DNA of 64,000 nucleotides from Myotis daubentonii (GCF_963259705.1 NC_081841.1:34065358-34129357), one strand, 5' to 3'. Numbered from the stretch's first letter, positions 23,125 through 34,395 are shown. Numbers and translations are program-made. Notes: generated by a model from the letters alone, not told the origin.

Positions 23125-23263
23125 ATTTGTTGCTTCCCCTCATGCCCAACCAGGGCCTGGTATCAAACCTGCAACCCAGGTACATGCCCTTGTCCAGGAA
23201 TTGAACCCATGACCCTTCGGTCCTCGGGCCAACACTCTAACCACTTAGCAAACCATCCAGGGC
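23030..23263 (-). mobile_element. tRNA-derived bat SINE, minus strand, with GA expansion
   Basis: Read on minus it starts GGCCCTGGATGGTTTGCTAA and carries a B-box-like GGGTTCAATTCC and a second block with GTACCTGGGTTGCAGG. It ends in a CT tract, which on plus is the (GA)n run at 23040-23121. It differs from the common Ves copies and resembles an older subfamily. It abuts the right duplication of SPIN almost directly. Confidence 0.85.
23040..23121. repeat. (GA)n tract
   Basis: About 80 bases of GA with a few interruptions, grown from the SINE tail. Confidence 0.95.
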
Positions 23264-24984
23264 CAATTTCATTGTTTTAAATCAGCGTATGGGAACTAAA
23301 GTCCTGCTTTCCATTCAGAGTCCTGCCTTAGAAATAGGTGTACTGTTTCCTCCACGCCTCAAGTTCATTTCCTCGCACACCAAACTGAAGCTTCAGCACC
23401 ACCCTGGCTCTGCCAGTGGAGTAAAACAACTAGCTTGTCTGCATGTGAAGTTAGAGTTTAATCATTTCGTAGCAGCCATGTGATGACAACCGAGTTGTCT
23501 GTTATTTTAGAGCTCCAGGGTTGTACCATTACTGTGAGCGGAACAGACTTGAGCATCACGAGTGGAGACCCAATACCAGAAAGACTGTCCTGAGCAGAGA
23601 GAGCAGTGATTACACGGTGACGGATTAGGGTATCTGCTCAAGGAAAATCCCTAGTTCGGGACCACAGCAGGATCCCATCCATCGCAGTACACATCAGTTC
23701 ATAGAACTAAAACTCTTGAAGCATTTTTGGCAGCAGGGAGAACTTATAGCATTCTAATGCTTTTACAAGGCTGCGTTTTTCTTTTCTCCCCAATGTGCTT
23801 CAAGATTTCATAACATGAGAAATATAGGAGCAAAAGTTAAAATGTTTTAATGGTCCCCATAGACTATTTAAATAAACACTGTGATTGCAATTTAGGCAAT
23901 CTGGAGTCCATTCGATATTAAATCCCTACCCTCAGCTACAGCTACTACACAAATAGGGAATTCATGGTATACTCCACATGGCCATTCCCTCTGCCACGAT
24001 TGCCTCTTGACAATCTCGGGGAGGAGCGAGGCAGGCCTAACCTTACACCAGCTAAATCTGTCAACAACTGGAGGAAAACCTCTGCTGAGCAAACACACCG
24101 ATCCCTCTCACACAGCCTGTCTTTGTCCTGACTTTGCTACAACGCCACTAATCTCATACTATCTTCAGCAGTGCAAGCAGAAACTTCTGCCACCAGCTGC
24201 AACAAAAAAATGCCTTTCTTTATTTCCACACCCTTTATGTATATATTTATGCTGTCCCTTCTACTTCCTCCCCCGCCATATCCACCCCTTCCGACAGACC
24301 CAATCCTCAATAAAGCTTGTCTAGAGTAAATCACAAGTTATTCCTCATCTTAGAGAAATGCATGAAGAAAGAGGCAATCGGACTGATCATGTCCTTTTGA
24401 CCAGGTCCTTGTAAGAATAATACTCCGTAATGTACAGTTGTGTCTTTGCCAGGGGAAAGAGGAGGTCCAAGAACAAGGCAATAAATATCCTAAAATATGG
24501 TGTGCCAAATTGAAACAATTGGGTGGTGAAATACATAGACCCATAGAGTGTTCCTCCAACTGCTTTCAGACATCAGGGAATTCATGGGACCACGGTGCTC
24601 TTTTCATTTTTATGTGCTGTTGAAAAAAATATTGTATGGGAATAATATTTTGGTGATGGCATTCAAAAATATTATGACTTACTGAGATTTTTTTTCCTAG
24701 TTATCAAGTGCCACACAGTCTTTACATTTACGGAAGAAAACAAACATTTTTTAGGTAAAATTTACATTCAATAAAATGAAAAATCTACTTTTCCCTATGG
24801 CATCACCTGTGCAATAACTCTTAGATTAAGATATAGCATATTTCTGTCACCCCTGATGGCTTATTTATGCCCTTTCCCAGGCAATTCTCTACCAGATACA
24901 CCCTCCACAGATTAGTTTTTTTCTAGAGCAAAACTAGGCTAATTTTGCCTAATCACCATAGGTTAGTTTTGGCTGAAACAAACA
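23264..24984. other. Non-coding stretch, unassigned
   Basis: Mixed-composition DNA. Frames of up to 105 codons near 24007-24324 overlap frames on the other strand and show no known domain. No repeat ends are seen. Confidence 0.4.
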
Positions 24985-25130
24985 TTTTTAAAGTTTATAT
25001 GTCAGACATTATCCTGCAAATTTTCCATTATTATCTCATTTTAAACTCATTTAATTCTGGGTATGAGGGGAGATTAGTATTTCTGCCCCAAGTTTCCAAG
25101 AAAGAGGATAAGTAACTTGCTTGACATAAA
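24985..25130 (-). mobile_element. MIR SINE fragment, minus strand
   Basis: Reversed-MIR order on plus: GTCAGACATTATCCTGCAAA, TTATCTCATTTTAAACTCAT and GGATAAGTAACTTGCTTGAC. Confidence 0.72.
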
Positions 25131-25271
25131 TCTGTATATTGATTCTTTACCTATTTCACTCAATCAGTTATGCCATACTTTATAGATCATTAAATGTGCC
25201 CCCCAATAGTCTAAAATTAAATTAATGATATGATAACAGCATTAATAACAACATGAATTGCATTCTATCCG

Positions 25272-25420
25272 GCTAAATGCCTGACTGCATTGCCTCTTTT
25301 AATCCCCACACCAACCCCATAAGGCAGCCATTGCTATCTCCATTTTACAGATGATTCAAGAAGGTGAAAATATTTGTCCACATTTAAATAATAAGTGGAT
25401 TCGGATCTTGTACTTTTTGA
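25272..25420 (-). mobile_element. MIR SINE fragment, minus strand
   Basis: Reversed-MIR order on plus: TTGCCTCTTTTAATCCCCAC, CCATTTTACAGATGATTCAA and AATAATAAGTGGATTCGGAT. Confidence 0.8.
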
Positions 25421-25599
25421 TTCGTTCTGCTTGGTTCATAATTAGTGCTTAAAAAGATGTGTTTAATCACTCCATTAAAAGATGAATAAAGAGCTAGAGG
25501 AAGAGTGGAATATGTTGTGAAAATGCTAAGCAAAGTTGTTCATCACTTCCATGATAGAATTTACAGGGAGAAAAACTACAGAAATTAAAAGTTAGATGG

Positions 25600-25735
25600 A
25601 CTCTTAGATATCACATGGTCCCTTCTCCTCATTTTAGAGATGAGTAAACTGAAACACAGACTGACCTGCTCAAGGGCACACAGTCAGGTAACACTGAAAC
25701 TTGGGCTGGCATTCGGGTTTCCTGATCCCCACAAT
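25600..25735 (-). mobile_element. MIR-related or similar ancient SINE fragment, minus strand
   Basis: CTCATTTTAGAGATGAGTAA, GACCTGCTCAAGGGCACACA and GGGCTGGCATTCGGGTTTCC follow the '...cattttacagatgaggaaactga... acttgcccaaggtcacacag...' text shared by MIR and some other old SINEs. Confidence 0.65.
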
Positions 25736-26160
25736 AACTTTGTTCCTTTCTATGGTTCTGAATCAAGCATACTTCATGGGTTCTAACTAAGTTTGCAATT
25801 GCATTTGATAAGTTTATCAACACTGCAAAGAGACGTGACAATTTTATAAGATGTTGAGAGGAGGAATCAAAGAAATAAAGTGCAAGGATACTTTCCTCAA
25901 GATGCTTAGATATTTCATTGTCAAGATAAGAATGAACCTTTTGAGACAGTCAATATGATTAGAATGTGTGCTCCTGAAATAAGAAAACAGATTGCCATGT
26001 AAAAGATTGCATGATAAAGTATATCATTAAATATAATCAACCGCTACATTTTATGGAACAGATAAGCACAAAGAAAGTAAGAAGGAATGAGATCAGTGTT
26101 GGCAGCAAATATCAAGAAACTTGAGGTCTGTTTAGACGTAATCATAGGTTTACAGATATT
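25736..26160. other. AT-rich non-coding stretch, unassigned
   Basis: Nothing recognisable apart from ordinary AT-rich sequence. Confidence 0.5.
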
Positions 26161-26176
26161 AGAAAAGAAATCATCA

Positions 26177-26415
26177 GCCCGCCCGGTGTTGCTAAGTGGT
26201 TGAGCACTGACCCTTGGCACCAGGAGGTCATAGTTCGATTCTGATCAGGGCACATGTTTGGGTTGCTGGCTCGATCGCCTGGGCGGTGGGAGGCAGGTGA
26301 GGGGGTGTGCAGGGAGCAGCGGTTGATGTTTCTCTCTCGTTGATGTTTCTATCTCTCTCTCTCCTCCCTTCCTGTCTCTGTAAAATTAATAAAAAACATA
26401 TCTTCTTTTAAAAAA
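26177..26415 (+). mobile_element. Ves SINE
   Basis: The head GCCCGCCCGGTGTTGCTAAG is followed by GTTCGATTCTGATCAGGGCA (B box) and a CT-rich tail. A perfect 16-bp target duplication AGAAAAGAAATCATCA flanks it (26161-26176 and 26416-26431), the longest in the window. The middle carries an extra GC-rich segment, CGATCGCCTGGGCGGTGGGA, not seen in the other Ves copies here. Confidence 0.94.
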
Positions 26416-26431
26416 AGAAAAGAAATCATCA

Positions 26432-28010
26432 ATGCTAACCCTCGTGTCATACAGGAGAAAGTGTACACAGAGAGATGACAGTTTTGCCCACAGACATGAA
26501 CTCCATGGTATCGGCAGCGTGATCATAGCCACTCACTTCCGGTCCAGGGCTCTGTTCATTACATCGTTTCACTAACTTCTCCATGGGATATTGACCAAGA
26601 AAACCTACTCTTCACCCCAAACAGTAAATAAATGAAAACATTAATAAAGTGGTTCACATGCCTTAAACAGGACCCATACATGTTACTTAAGTATAATGAT
26701 CAAATCACTCTTATTTTGACAGCATTGCCAGACTGGACTTTGGCACTCACTACACATTAATTTCTTAAAGATTATTTAAAAATCAAACATAGACAAGTCA
26801 CAGAGAATGTTTGGGTACAGCATAATCCTCTAACTCATTTGCTATACTAAAATGTATAGCTCGAAGGAGAGTGAACATTTTTAAAATAATTTTTTGCTGA
26901 CATCTTGTGACAGAATATACTTTTCTTCTCCATTTAAAATTTTCAGTGGTGCACAAGTGATTTCATTCTGTGAACCCTTGAGAAATGAAACCACATGCAA
27001 GCCTTCCAGCTGTTGTTCATCAAGAATGGTAATATTTATTCTAGAAGAAGCAAACAACAGCTGCATTAGGAGAGTATGAGTTCACCTGGTACCTACAGCA
27101 TATGAGTTCAAATCCAATTTGCTAGCCAGTAAACATCTTGTAAAGGAACAACAACAACAACCAAGCCCCCCACCCCAAAAATGAACCCAGTAGGTGCTGC
27201 AAATTTAAAAAATGTAGGCTCCATGGACAACCTTGATTTTAATGTTTATCTTACATACTCCTCCCATATGAGCTGTAATTAATGAGTAACTGTTGGAGAT
27301 AATTATCAGGAACATGTTTATTCTATCTGTGTCAATGCCTGGTTGTGATGCCTTCTGTAAAAATTGCCTCTTCATTTTTTGGAATGATAACTTACAGTTG
27401 CTTTAGAGATGACATAAAATGTATTTTCAGCTCTCTTTCCTGATTTACAGCCATTTTCAATAAAACTGCCAACCAGGCATGAGAATCCATGGAAACACTT
27501 CAGGGTCCCTGAAGGACCATCTATCGTTTTCAAATGAACATCTGTATTAGAAACCAGAACGCTTCAATAGTGATTCAAATTAGACCTTTTACCTAGCAAG
27601 TGCTCCAATTACACACTTCTGATACCTTGTAAAAGAAATAGCATACAATGAATTTAAGCAATTGTCCAAAATCATGTAGAAAGAATAGACAATTTTTTAT
27701 CTATTTATTCCTTCTCTACTCTTGCTCACAGTTTTTGGTTAGTTGATAGGTATTATACAAAAGAATAAAATTGAGCTCAAAAAAAGTGAAACACATCACA
27801 TGACTTTTTAAGAAATTTCTACTACAATTTTAGTGGTTTAAGAAGTTATCTATTTCAGATAATCTATAAATTTTGTTGCTTTTACTAATTGGTCCCTTTT
27901 AGCATGACTTTTAAAATGTGGGTCAATTAAAATGATATTAGCATGAAAAAATTAAGAGAGATCTCTCTAAAAGCTACATTAAATATTAAATCTGTGAACT
28001 GTAATCGTTT
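26432..28010. other. Repeat-poor non-coding stretch
   Basis: I recognise no transposons. The parts 26870-27080 and 27230-27560 contain TAAT/ATTA-rich text within less repetitive DNA and are candidates for conserved non-coding elements. Frames of 61 codons on both strands at 26881-27079 overlap and are not evidence of a gene. Confidence 0.4.
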
Positions 28011-28011
28011 T

Positions 28012-28225
28012 TTAAAAAATATGTTTTTAATTGATATTTAAAGAGAGAGGAAGAGAGTGAGAGAGATATAAACATCTATTAGAGAGAAACATGGAGTGGC
28101 TGCCTTCTGCACATCCCCTGCTGGGGATCGAGCCTGCAACCTGGACATGTGCCCTGATCAGAAATTGAACCGTGACCTCCTGGTTCATAGGTCAACGCTC
28201 AACCAATGAGCCACATTGGCTGGGT
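28012..28225 (-). mobile_element. Ves SINE, minus strand
   Basis: The GA-rich side is at 28043-28065, GTGGCTGCCTTCTGCACATC in the middle, then the B-box complement TTGAACCGTGACC and the head complement GAGCCACATTGGCTGGG. The target duplication is not clear. Confidence 0.9.
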
Positions 28226-28459
28226 GATCTGTAAAATTTAAAGTAAAATTGTGCCACTGGAAATTAAACACTACTATTTACTATAAAGATACTGAATATA
28301 TGTTAATTCACACTCAAAATATGTTTATCTTTATTTCTATAAAAGTGCAATGTAGACAAAGTATAGAATAAGTTCAATGGAACCACACTGCTTCCACTTT
28401 TTTTTTTCAAATTCACTTTTTACTTTGAAATTCATAGATATTTCCAAATAGGAATATAT

Positions 28460-28682
28460 GCCCTAGCTGGTTTGGTTCAGTGGATAGTAGATAGAGCATG
28501 AGCCTGCAGACTGAAGGGACCTGGGTTCAATTCCAGTCAAGGGCACACGCCTGGGTTGTGGCCTGAGTCCCTAGTAGGGGGCGTGCAGGAGGCAGCTGGT
28601 CAATGATTCTCTCATCATCGATGTTTCTATATCTCTCTCCCTCTCCCTTCCTCTCTGAAATAATAAAAATACATTTAAAAAC
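28460..28682 (+). mobile_element. Ves SINE with a small head duplication
   Basis: It starts GCCCTAGCTGGTTTGGTTCA and includes GGTTCAATTCCAGTCAAGGG and GTGCAGGAGGCAGCTGG. The usual 'agtggatagagc' stretch reads GTGGATAGTAGATAGAGC, a small internal repeat in the A-box area. The duplication ATAGGAATATA / ATAAGAATATA (28448-28458 and 28683-28693) has one mismatch. Confidence 0.92.
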
Positions 28683-28693
28683 ATAAGAATATA

Positions 28694-29631
28694 GATGCAC
28701 TTGACCTCTAATCAGGCCACACATAAGAATCAAATGAATTGATTTCATCTCTCCCCACTATTTAGTGATGTCCATGATATTTAAATTCTAAATTGTCACT
28801 AGACTACCAATGATACCAATTTCAACAAATCAAATCAAACTTGCATAGTCAGATTCTAATTCTATAGAAAGACAGCAAATGATCTCACAATCTTAAAGCA
28901 GGAAGAAAACAAACAAGCTACCACCTGTACCTGGATAGCTACCAGCAGTGATTGTAAACATTCACTACATTAAATACAGTTAAACATTGCTGTACACATT
29001 AGTATCTCTTTGATTAATGACAAGAGTGGTGGCAGACAGTAGCAATATGGAATCTAATGTTTATCCCCAAACAGAACATCAGTCATTTAGCCCAAATTTA
29101 CCTTACTCCCACACAAACCTGGTGTCAGGCTCAATGTTTATTTCTGTGACTTACCACAAAAAACTCAATATTCTATTTAAGAAGTCTTACTTTTTTCACA
29201 CGATCAAAACTTTTACATGAAAAAGCCTGTCAAACCACAGTGTTGAATTTGCTTTCAGCGTTTACCTGAGGCATTTATCACATCTCTCTCAAAAGTTTGG
29301 TGCCCTGATAGAAACCTTTAACTATGACTACGCATGACCTGGAAAAATTGGTTTGCTATGCTTTTTTACCCTCCAAACATCAGTTTGCTACTTTCCTGCG
29401 GATAGATCATGTACTTCATTAATTGTCATTGGCATTTAGAAACAAAGCCTGCAGGTTTTCCTAGTTGTATACCATGTGAGATTCTCTTTCAAGAGGCAAG
29501 AGTGTCAGAAGTCCTATTCATTCACATCACAGCACTACGATCTCAGCCAACTGTCCTGAAGAAGGCATGAAAAATATATATTTAATTTTAAAAGGGGTCA
29601 CTGTAAAACTACAGACTGACAAATATATAGG
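28694..29631. other. AT-rich non-coding stretch, unassigned
   Basis: No recognisable repeat or exon. Confidence 0.45.
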
Positions 29632-29639
29632 GACTAGAA

Positions 29640-29859
29640 CAGCCGTGGGCAAACTACGGCCCGTAGGACGGATCCGACCCGTTTGAAATGAATAAAACTA
29701 AAAAAAAAAAAAAAAAAGACCGTACCCTTTTATGTAATGATGTTTACTTTGAATTTATATTAGTTCACACAAACACTCCATCCATGCTTTTGTTCCGGCC
29801 CTCCGGTCCAGTTTAAGAACCCATTGTGGCCCTCTAGTCAAAAAGTTTGCCCACCCCTG
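29640..29859 (-). mobile_element. Bat non-autonomous hAT element, copy 1
   Basis: On plus it starts CAGCCGTGGGCAAACTACGG and ends AAGTTTGCCCACCCCTG, inverted ends of the hAT type. A perfect 8-bp duplication GACTAGAA (29632-29639 and 29860-29867) marks the insertion. It holds a 17-18 base A-run. It is the same family as 51027-51242 in opposite orientation; strand is given relative to that copy. It has no transposase. Confidence 0.93.
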
Positions 29860-29867
29860 GACTAGAA

Positions 29868-30479
29868 CCATAATCCAAAGCTGCCTGCCTGAATTTAAGA
29901 AACTTTTTAATGTTTTCATTAAGAAATTATACTTTAAAAGACACAGCTGACTCACAATTAAAAAAGAGAACAAAACATGGTTTCAATAATCAAACTCTAA
30001 GTTTAAATGATCCTCAGCTAGAATCACACTGAAAGAAACAGAATCTTGTAGCTTGAGTTTTGTTTGTTTGTTTGACTTTTGCTAAACTGCTTAATTCATG
30101 AATATTTTTTAAAGGAACCAAGGAGTACAAAGTAAAATTATACTAATGTGTTATGCGATACAAAGGAAACACTCAGAGGGTGCAAATGTCTGCAAACAAA
30201 GGCATGAGGCTTCTTCCCTTGTTTAATCTTTGTATGCTAATGTGTGTGTGTGTGTACATAGTATGACATATGTAGAATATATATTAGCAAATCAAAGAAA
30301 TGAAGTTAGCCATTAGAGCTGAAGAAATGGAGACCGCTAATTATTAGATATGGAGTAAGGGAGAGAGGAAGGTGGGGTGGATGACTGCTAGAGATGGAAA
30401 ACAAAAATGATTGTAACCTTTCCCCCATTGGTTTAATTTAAATCCAGCTTGCAGACTGAGAGAGTGCTTGGATTTTTTT

Positions 30480-30514
<35 letters not shown>

Positions 30515-32553
30515 ACTTCTCAGAGCCCTTCTCCAACATGCCAACATGTGTGGCATCTAGCATCTGGGTTTGGATGGCTTATTATTATCTTTGTAAACAT
30601 ATAGTTCGATATTCCATTAATTAAAATGGTGACCATCACCCAAAACAACTTTTCTGCAGAGGGACCGTGTAAACCCACAAAACCCAGGCATGGGTTTGTT
30701 GAACCTGCAGGCAGTTTTGCTTAAGTGAGCATTAAAGGCTTGGCAAGCCCTCTGTGCTCTCATTTTCTTATTCTCTATTATCTATCCACTTAATAATTTC
30801 AGAAACCTTAATCAGACTCTGACCAAAAACATCCACATGCTGCTTGGGATAGGATGATAATACCATCTGTTTTCATTCTTATGCGGGCTCCTTCCAGCCG
30901 TACAATCCAGCATTCTGGTCACTGACTTTATAATGATCCTGACATTATAGGTGCTTGAAGGGAAACTCGCCTATGCCATTTGCCTTTTGCCAACAGGCAG
31001 GATCTTTTCCATTTGAAGAAGTCGGGAGTATTTTCATATTCATGTTGATTACACTGAATTCTATAGATAAATGAGGCCAATCCCAATATTTAAAAAGATC
31101 CAAACGATTTCCTTCTTTGTTGTTGTTGTTGTTGCTGTAATGGTTGGTAAGAACAAAACCTCTTAAGTTCTTAAAAGAATTTATTTGACATAAGAGTTCC
31201 AATTCTCTTCAAGTCGAGTTGATGATTTTAAAAATAAAATATATTAACCATCTCTAAAAATAGAAACAATTGACTTACTCAGAACCTTTCCACAAGGGCT
31301 GTCCAAATGTGCAGCTATCTATCCTTTGCGATGCCCCTTAGAATTAAGTGACAATATCATTGTTCAAATATAATGGATAAAGAAATGGCGATAAGAGTTT
31401 CCTTCTAGTCATGGCAACAACTAAGAATTCAGAGCAAAGGTCAAATGCTTTTAAACTCTTTGGCACAGAAAAAAATTAGCCAATGATATGGAAAAATACA
31501 CTCCAAATAATGCAGTTTTGCAGATTTTAACAATCAATATGGAGCACCATATGATAGAGACGGCTCCAGCAAGCTGTATCAATCATGAAGATTGGCAGTG
31601 GCAAACGACACAGACCCATTCTTGTCAGGCTACCGCAGTCGATGTTACAGACTCTGTGCAACCAAGACTGACTCTGGTGCTTTCCCCGACACACACACAG
31701 CCCCTTCCAAGAGCTGCTTCCAGCACATTCAAGGGCTTTTCTGAACCAAACCTGACTGCAAACCTTTGGAGACGGTGCAGGATTCTTCCGCCGCTCCATG
31801 TTTTCCTTCCAAAGGCTGCATCTTTAATACATTATATTGGGTTTTTCCCATCACACATTTAATGTGTGAAATTTCTAAACTCTTCCCCTTCACTTATCTA
31901 AATTGAACTTTGGCAGCCAACAGTTAACTGTTGGAGAGTTGCTGAAAAACGATTAAACCCTTTCTAGAACTGATTGCAAGAAGTATCAGTGCCAAGATAG
32001 AAATTTCAGTCTTCATCGTACACAAAATCAATATGTATGCCTCACTCTGGAAAGCGAGCCACCTTGAAAATAATTAATAAAACATCAAAGCTGCAAGCAA
32101 CTTCAAAAATCCACATGAGACTGAAACATTTGAAGCAATTATAAGAAATTACTAATTTATATAAGGTGGTAATTCTCTTTGAAAGGTATTTGAAATCTCA
32201 GTATCTTAGTTTGGGCTTCAAAATGGCAATTTAAAATCTTAACAACATACCCATAGCAATTATGAATGGCATCTTAAATACGTAAACTTTTAAAAACCTT
32301 AAGAATAATTTGGAAATATTTAAATAACATCAAAAACTATAGAGAACTGCACCCTATATTTTCATTGAAGCATAATGCATAAAAAAGGATTAGAATTTGG
32401 CATAGTGGACTGACCTCAGAAATCTCATCTATTGGTTGCATTGTGCTGTTCTGCAGAGTTAACTTTTATTCATTCTTAAATATATACGTTGTGTTTTTTG
32501 GTAAATATGTAAGAAGTGGTTTAAAAAGAGGTCACTAAAGGCACACTAGGTAT

Positions 32554-32556
<3 letters not shown>
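29868..32556. other. Non-coding stretch, repeat-poor apart from microsatellites
   Basis: It contains a GT run at 30483-30512 and a short one at 30241-30254. The part 31480-31960 is less AT-rich than its surroundings and is open on both strands (124 and 90 codons). I see no known protein in it. Confidence 0.4.
30483..30512. repeat. (GT)n microsatellite
   Basis: About 30 bases of GT dinucleotide. Confidence 0.95.

Positions 32557-32607
<51 letters not shown>
32557..32607. repeat. (GA)n microsatellite
   Basis: About 50 bases of pure GA. No SINE body is attached on either side, unlike the GA tract at 23040. Confidence 0.95.
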
Positions 32608-32610
<3 letters not shown>

Positions 32611-32639
32611 GAAGTGCCCAGAGATTTGAAGATGAGCAA

Positions 32640-32990
32640 TAGTTTTGGAGGTTGTGAATGCATATTTTGGACTAGGGTAAGCAACTGCAGAAGGAGGAGG
32701 CTGGAAACTGTGCTGGGGTAGGATAGATAAGGGCCTTATTTACCTGACTTCGGCACTTAGACTTTAGCTAGTAGGCCACTGGAAGTCATCAGAGCTTTTC
32801 AATCAGGAAGGTAACATACCAGATTTGGATTTTTAAAAGATAACTGGCATCATCAATGAGATAAATGGATCTGTAATAAGAGACAGGAGTCCAGGAGTCT
32901 GCTCAGGAGGATTTATGATACATGGTGACAGATGGTGAGAACTCCAAGCAAGGTGGAGGCATGGTGCTTGACAGTGAGTTTCTGTGTGCT
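32640..32990 (+). mobile_element. Ancient mammalian interspersed repeat, family uncertain
   Basis: GATAAGGGCCTTATTTACCT, GGCCACTGGAAGTCATCAGA, CAATCAGGAAGGTAACATAC and GATTTTTAAAAGATAACTGG follow in order a medium-reiterated mammalian repeat that reads '..gggccttgtaggcc..gggaagccattgga..agcaggggagtgacatgatc..aaaagatcactctgg'. I recognise the text but not the family name with confidence. Confidence 0.5.
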
Positions 32991-33129
32991 CTGCATAAGG
33001 CCCTCACCTTATATGTCCAACTGATGTTAAAGAACTACAATGCTGTCTAAAACTTCATTTAGCATTTCAAGAATATATATCTTTGTAAAACAATTTATTC
33101 AAAAATTTTGAGAATATCGAAAAGATGCT

Positions 33130-33370
33130 ATTTTCCTTTTTAAAATTATTTTTATTCTGTATTACTGAAAGCATTACAGATGTCTCCCCTTTTCTCCCCA
33201 CTCACCCCCTCCACCTCGCTACCTCCCCACCCCTACCAGGCCTTCACAGAACTATTGTCTGTGTCCATTGGTTAGGCATGTATGCATATAAGTTCTTTGG
33301 TTAACATCCTGAGGTATACTTTGTATATGATTGGATATTAGTTTCAGGTGTATAACAATGATTCTAGAAC
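33130..33370 (-). mobile_element. L1 3' UTR end, minus strand
   Basis: Read on minus it contains ATTGTTATACACCTGAAACT, ACTTATATGCATACATGCCT, AACCAATGGACACAGACAAT, a G-rich part and a decayed A-rich tail (T-rich on plus at 33137-33155). The middle matches the two G-rich L1 tails at 43490 and 52868, but this copy is older and keeps additional L1 text upstream. Confidence 0.75.
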
Positions 33371-33463
33371 ACCATTTTAGGCATTTTTAACCAATCCTCT
33401 TAAACTCCTTAGCAATCAAAGGATGACAATTTTTAGTGTTAATGTAGATTTTTATGAATAAAA

Positions 33464-33912
33464 CTAGAGGCCCACTGCACGAAAATTTGTGCACTTGCGG
33501 GGGGTCCCCTCAGCCTGGCCTGTGCCCTCTCACAGTCTGGGACCTCTTGGGAGGTGTCCACCTGCCAGCTTAGGCCCGTTCCTTGGAGGATTGGGCCTAA
33601 GCTGGCAGTCAGGCATCCCTCTGGCAGCCCAGGAGCCCTCAGGGCATGTCCGACTGCACCTAAGTCGCAGTCGGACATCCTTAGCACTACCTAGGAGGAG
33701 GGAGAGGCTCCCACCACCACTGCTGCGCCTGCAGCCCTCAGCCCGGCTTATGGCTCAGCAGAGCTCCCTCTGTGGGAGCACACTGACCACCAGGGGGGAG
33801 TTCCTGCATTGAGCGTCTGCCCCCTGGTGGTCAGTGCTTGTCATAGCGACCAGTTGTTCCCGTAGTTCCACTATTAGGGTAAATTTGCATATTACCTTTT
33901 TATTATATAGGA
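33464..33912 (-). mobile_element. HeliBat Helitron, first unit of a tandem pair
   Basis: On plus it begins CTAGAGGCCCACTGCACG and ends CTTTTTATTATATAGGA. The stem TGCACGAAAATTTGTGCA (33476-33493) is the 3' palindrome. The interior matches the element at 3677-4045, including CCCCCTGGTGGTCAGTG. The base before is A (33463), but the base after the end is the first base of another HeliBat. Confidence 0.93.
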
Positions 33913-34272
33913 CTAGAGGCCCAGTGCATGAAATTCATGCATGGTTGGGGGGGGGGGCGCAGGGATTGTCCCTCAGCCTGGCCTGCACCCTCTCCAATCT
34001 GGGACCCCTCGGACATCACTCTCGCATTCCGGGACCTCTGACTCCTAAACACTCACCTGCCTGCCTGCCTGATTGCCCTAACCACTCTCCCCTGATGGCC
34101 TGATCACCCTTAACCGCTCTCTCCTGCCAGCCTGATCTCCCCTAATTGCTCCCCTGCCTGCCTGACCACCCCAAACCACCTCTGCCTCAGCCCCAGCCAC
34201 CATGGCTTTGTCCAGAAAGACGTCCAGAAGACATCTGGTATAATTAGCATATTACCCTTTTATTAGTGTAGA
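33913..34272 (-). mobile_element. HeliBat-type Helitron, second unit of a tandem pair
   Basis: It starts CTAGAGGCCCAGTGCATG immediately after the end of the first unit, has the stem GCATGAAATTCATGC (33926-33940), and ends CCCTTTTATTAGTGTAGA followed by T (34273). The 5' end (TCTACACTAATAAAAGG on minus) is a variant of the TCCTATATAATAAAAGG start, and the interior is different and C-rich. It belongs to another subfamily from the first unit. Confidence 0.9.
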
Positions 34273-34368
34273 TTATTGTTACCATGACTCAGTGCCTCTG
34301 CATCAACGACTTGAGAACCTCAAGTGACCTACTTATCTATCTGTCATTAATCTTCTACACCTGATACC

Positions 34369-34395
34369 AAAAAAAAAAAAAAAAAAAAAAAAAAA
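34369..34395. repeat. Poly(A) run
   Basis: A run of 27 A. It could be the tail of a decayed retroposon, but no recognisable body precedes it. Confidence 0.9.

Noticed and set aside
23892..24324. Overlapping frames near 24.0 kb as a small gene
   Set aside because: Frames run on both strands over the same bases and no family is recognised.
31488..31862. 124-codon frame as a possible gene
   Set aside because: The opposite strand is also open, there is no known domain, and no gene structure is seen. Kept only as a conserved-DNA question.
34345..34395. Processed pseudogene ending in the A-run
   Set aside because: No recognisable coding or RNA sequence precedes the run and there is no flanking duplication that I can see.
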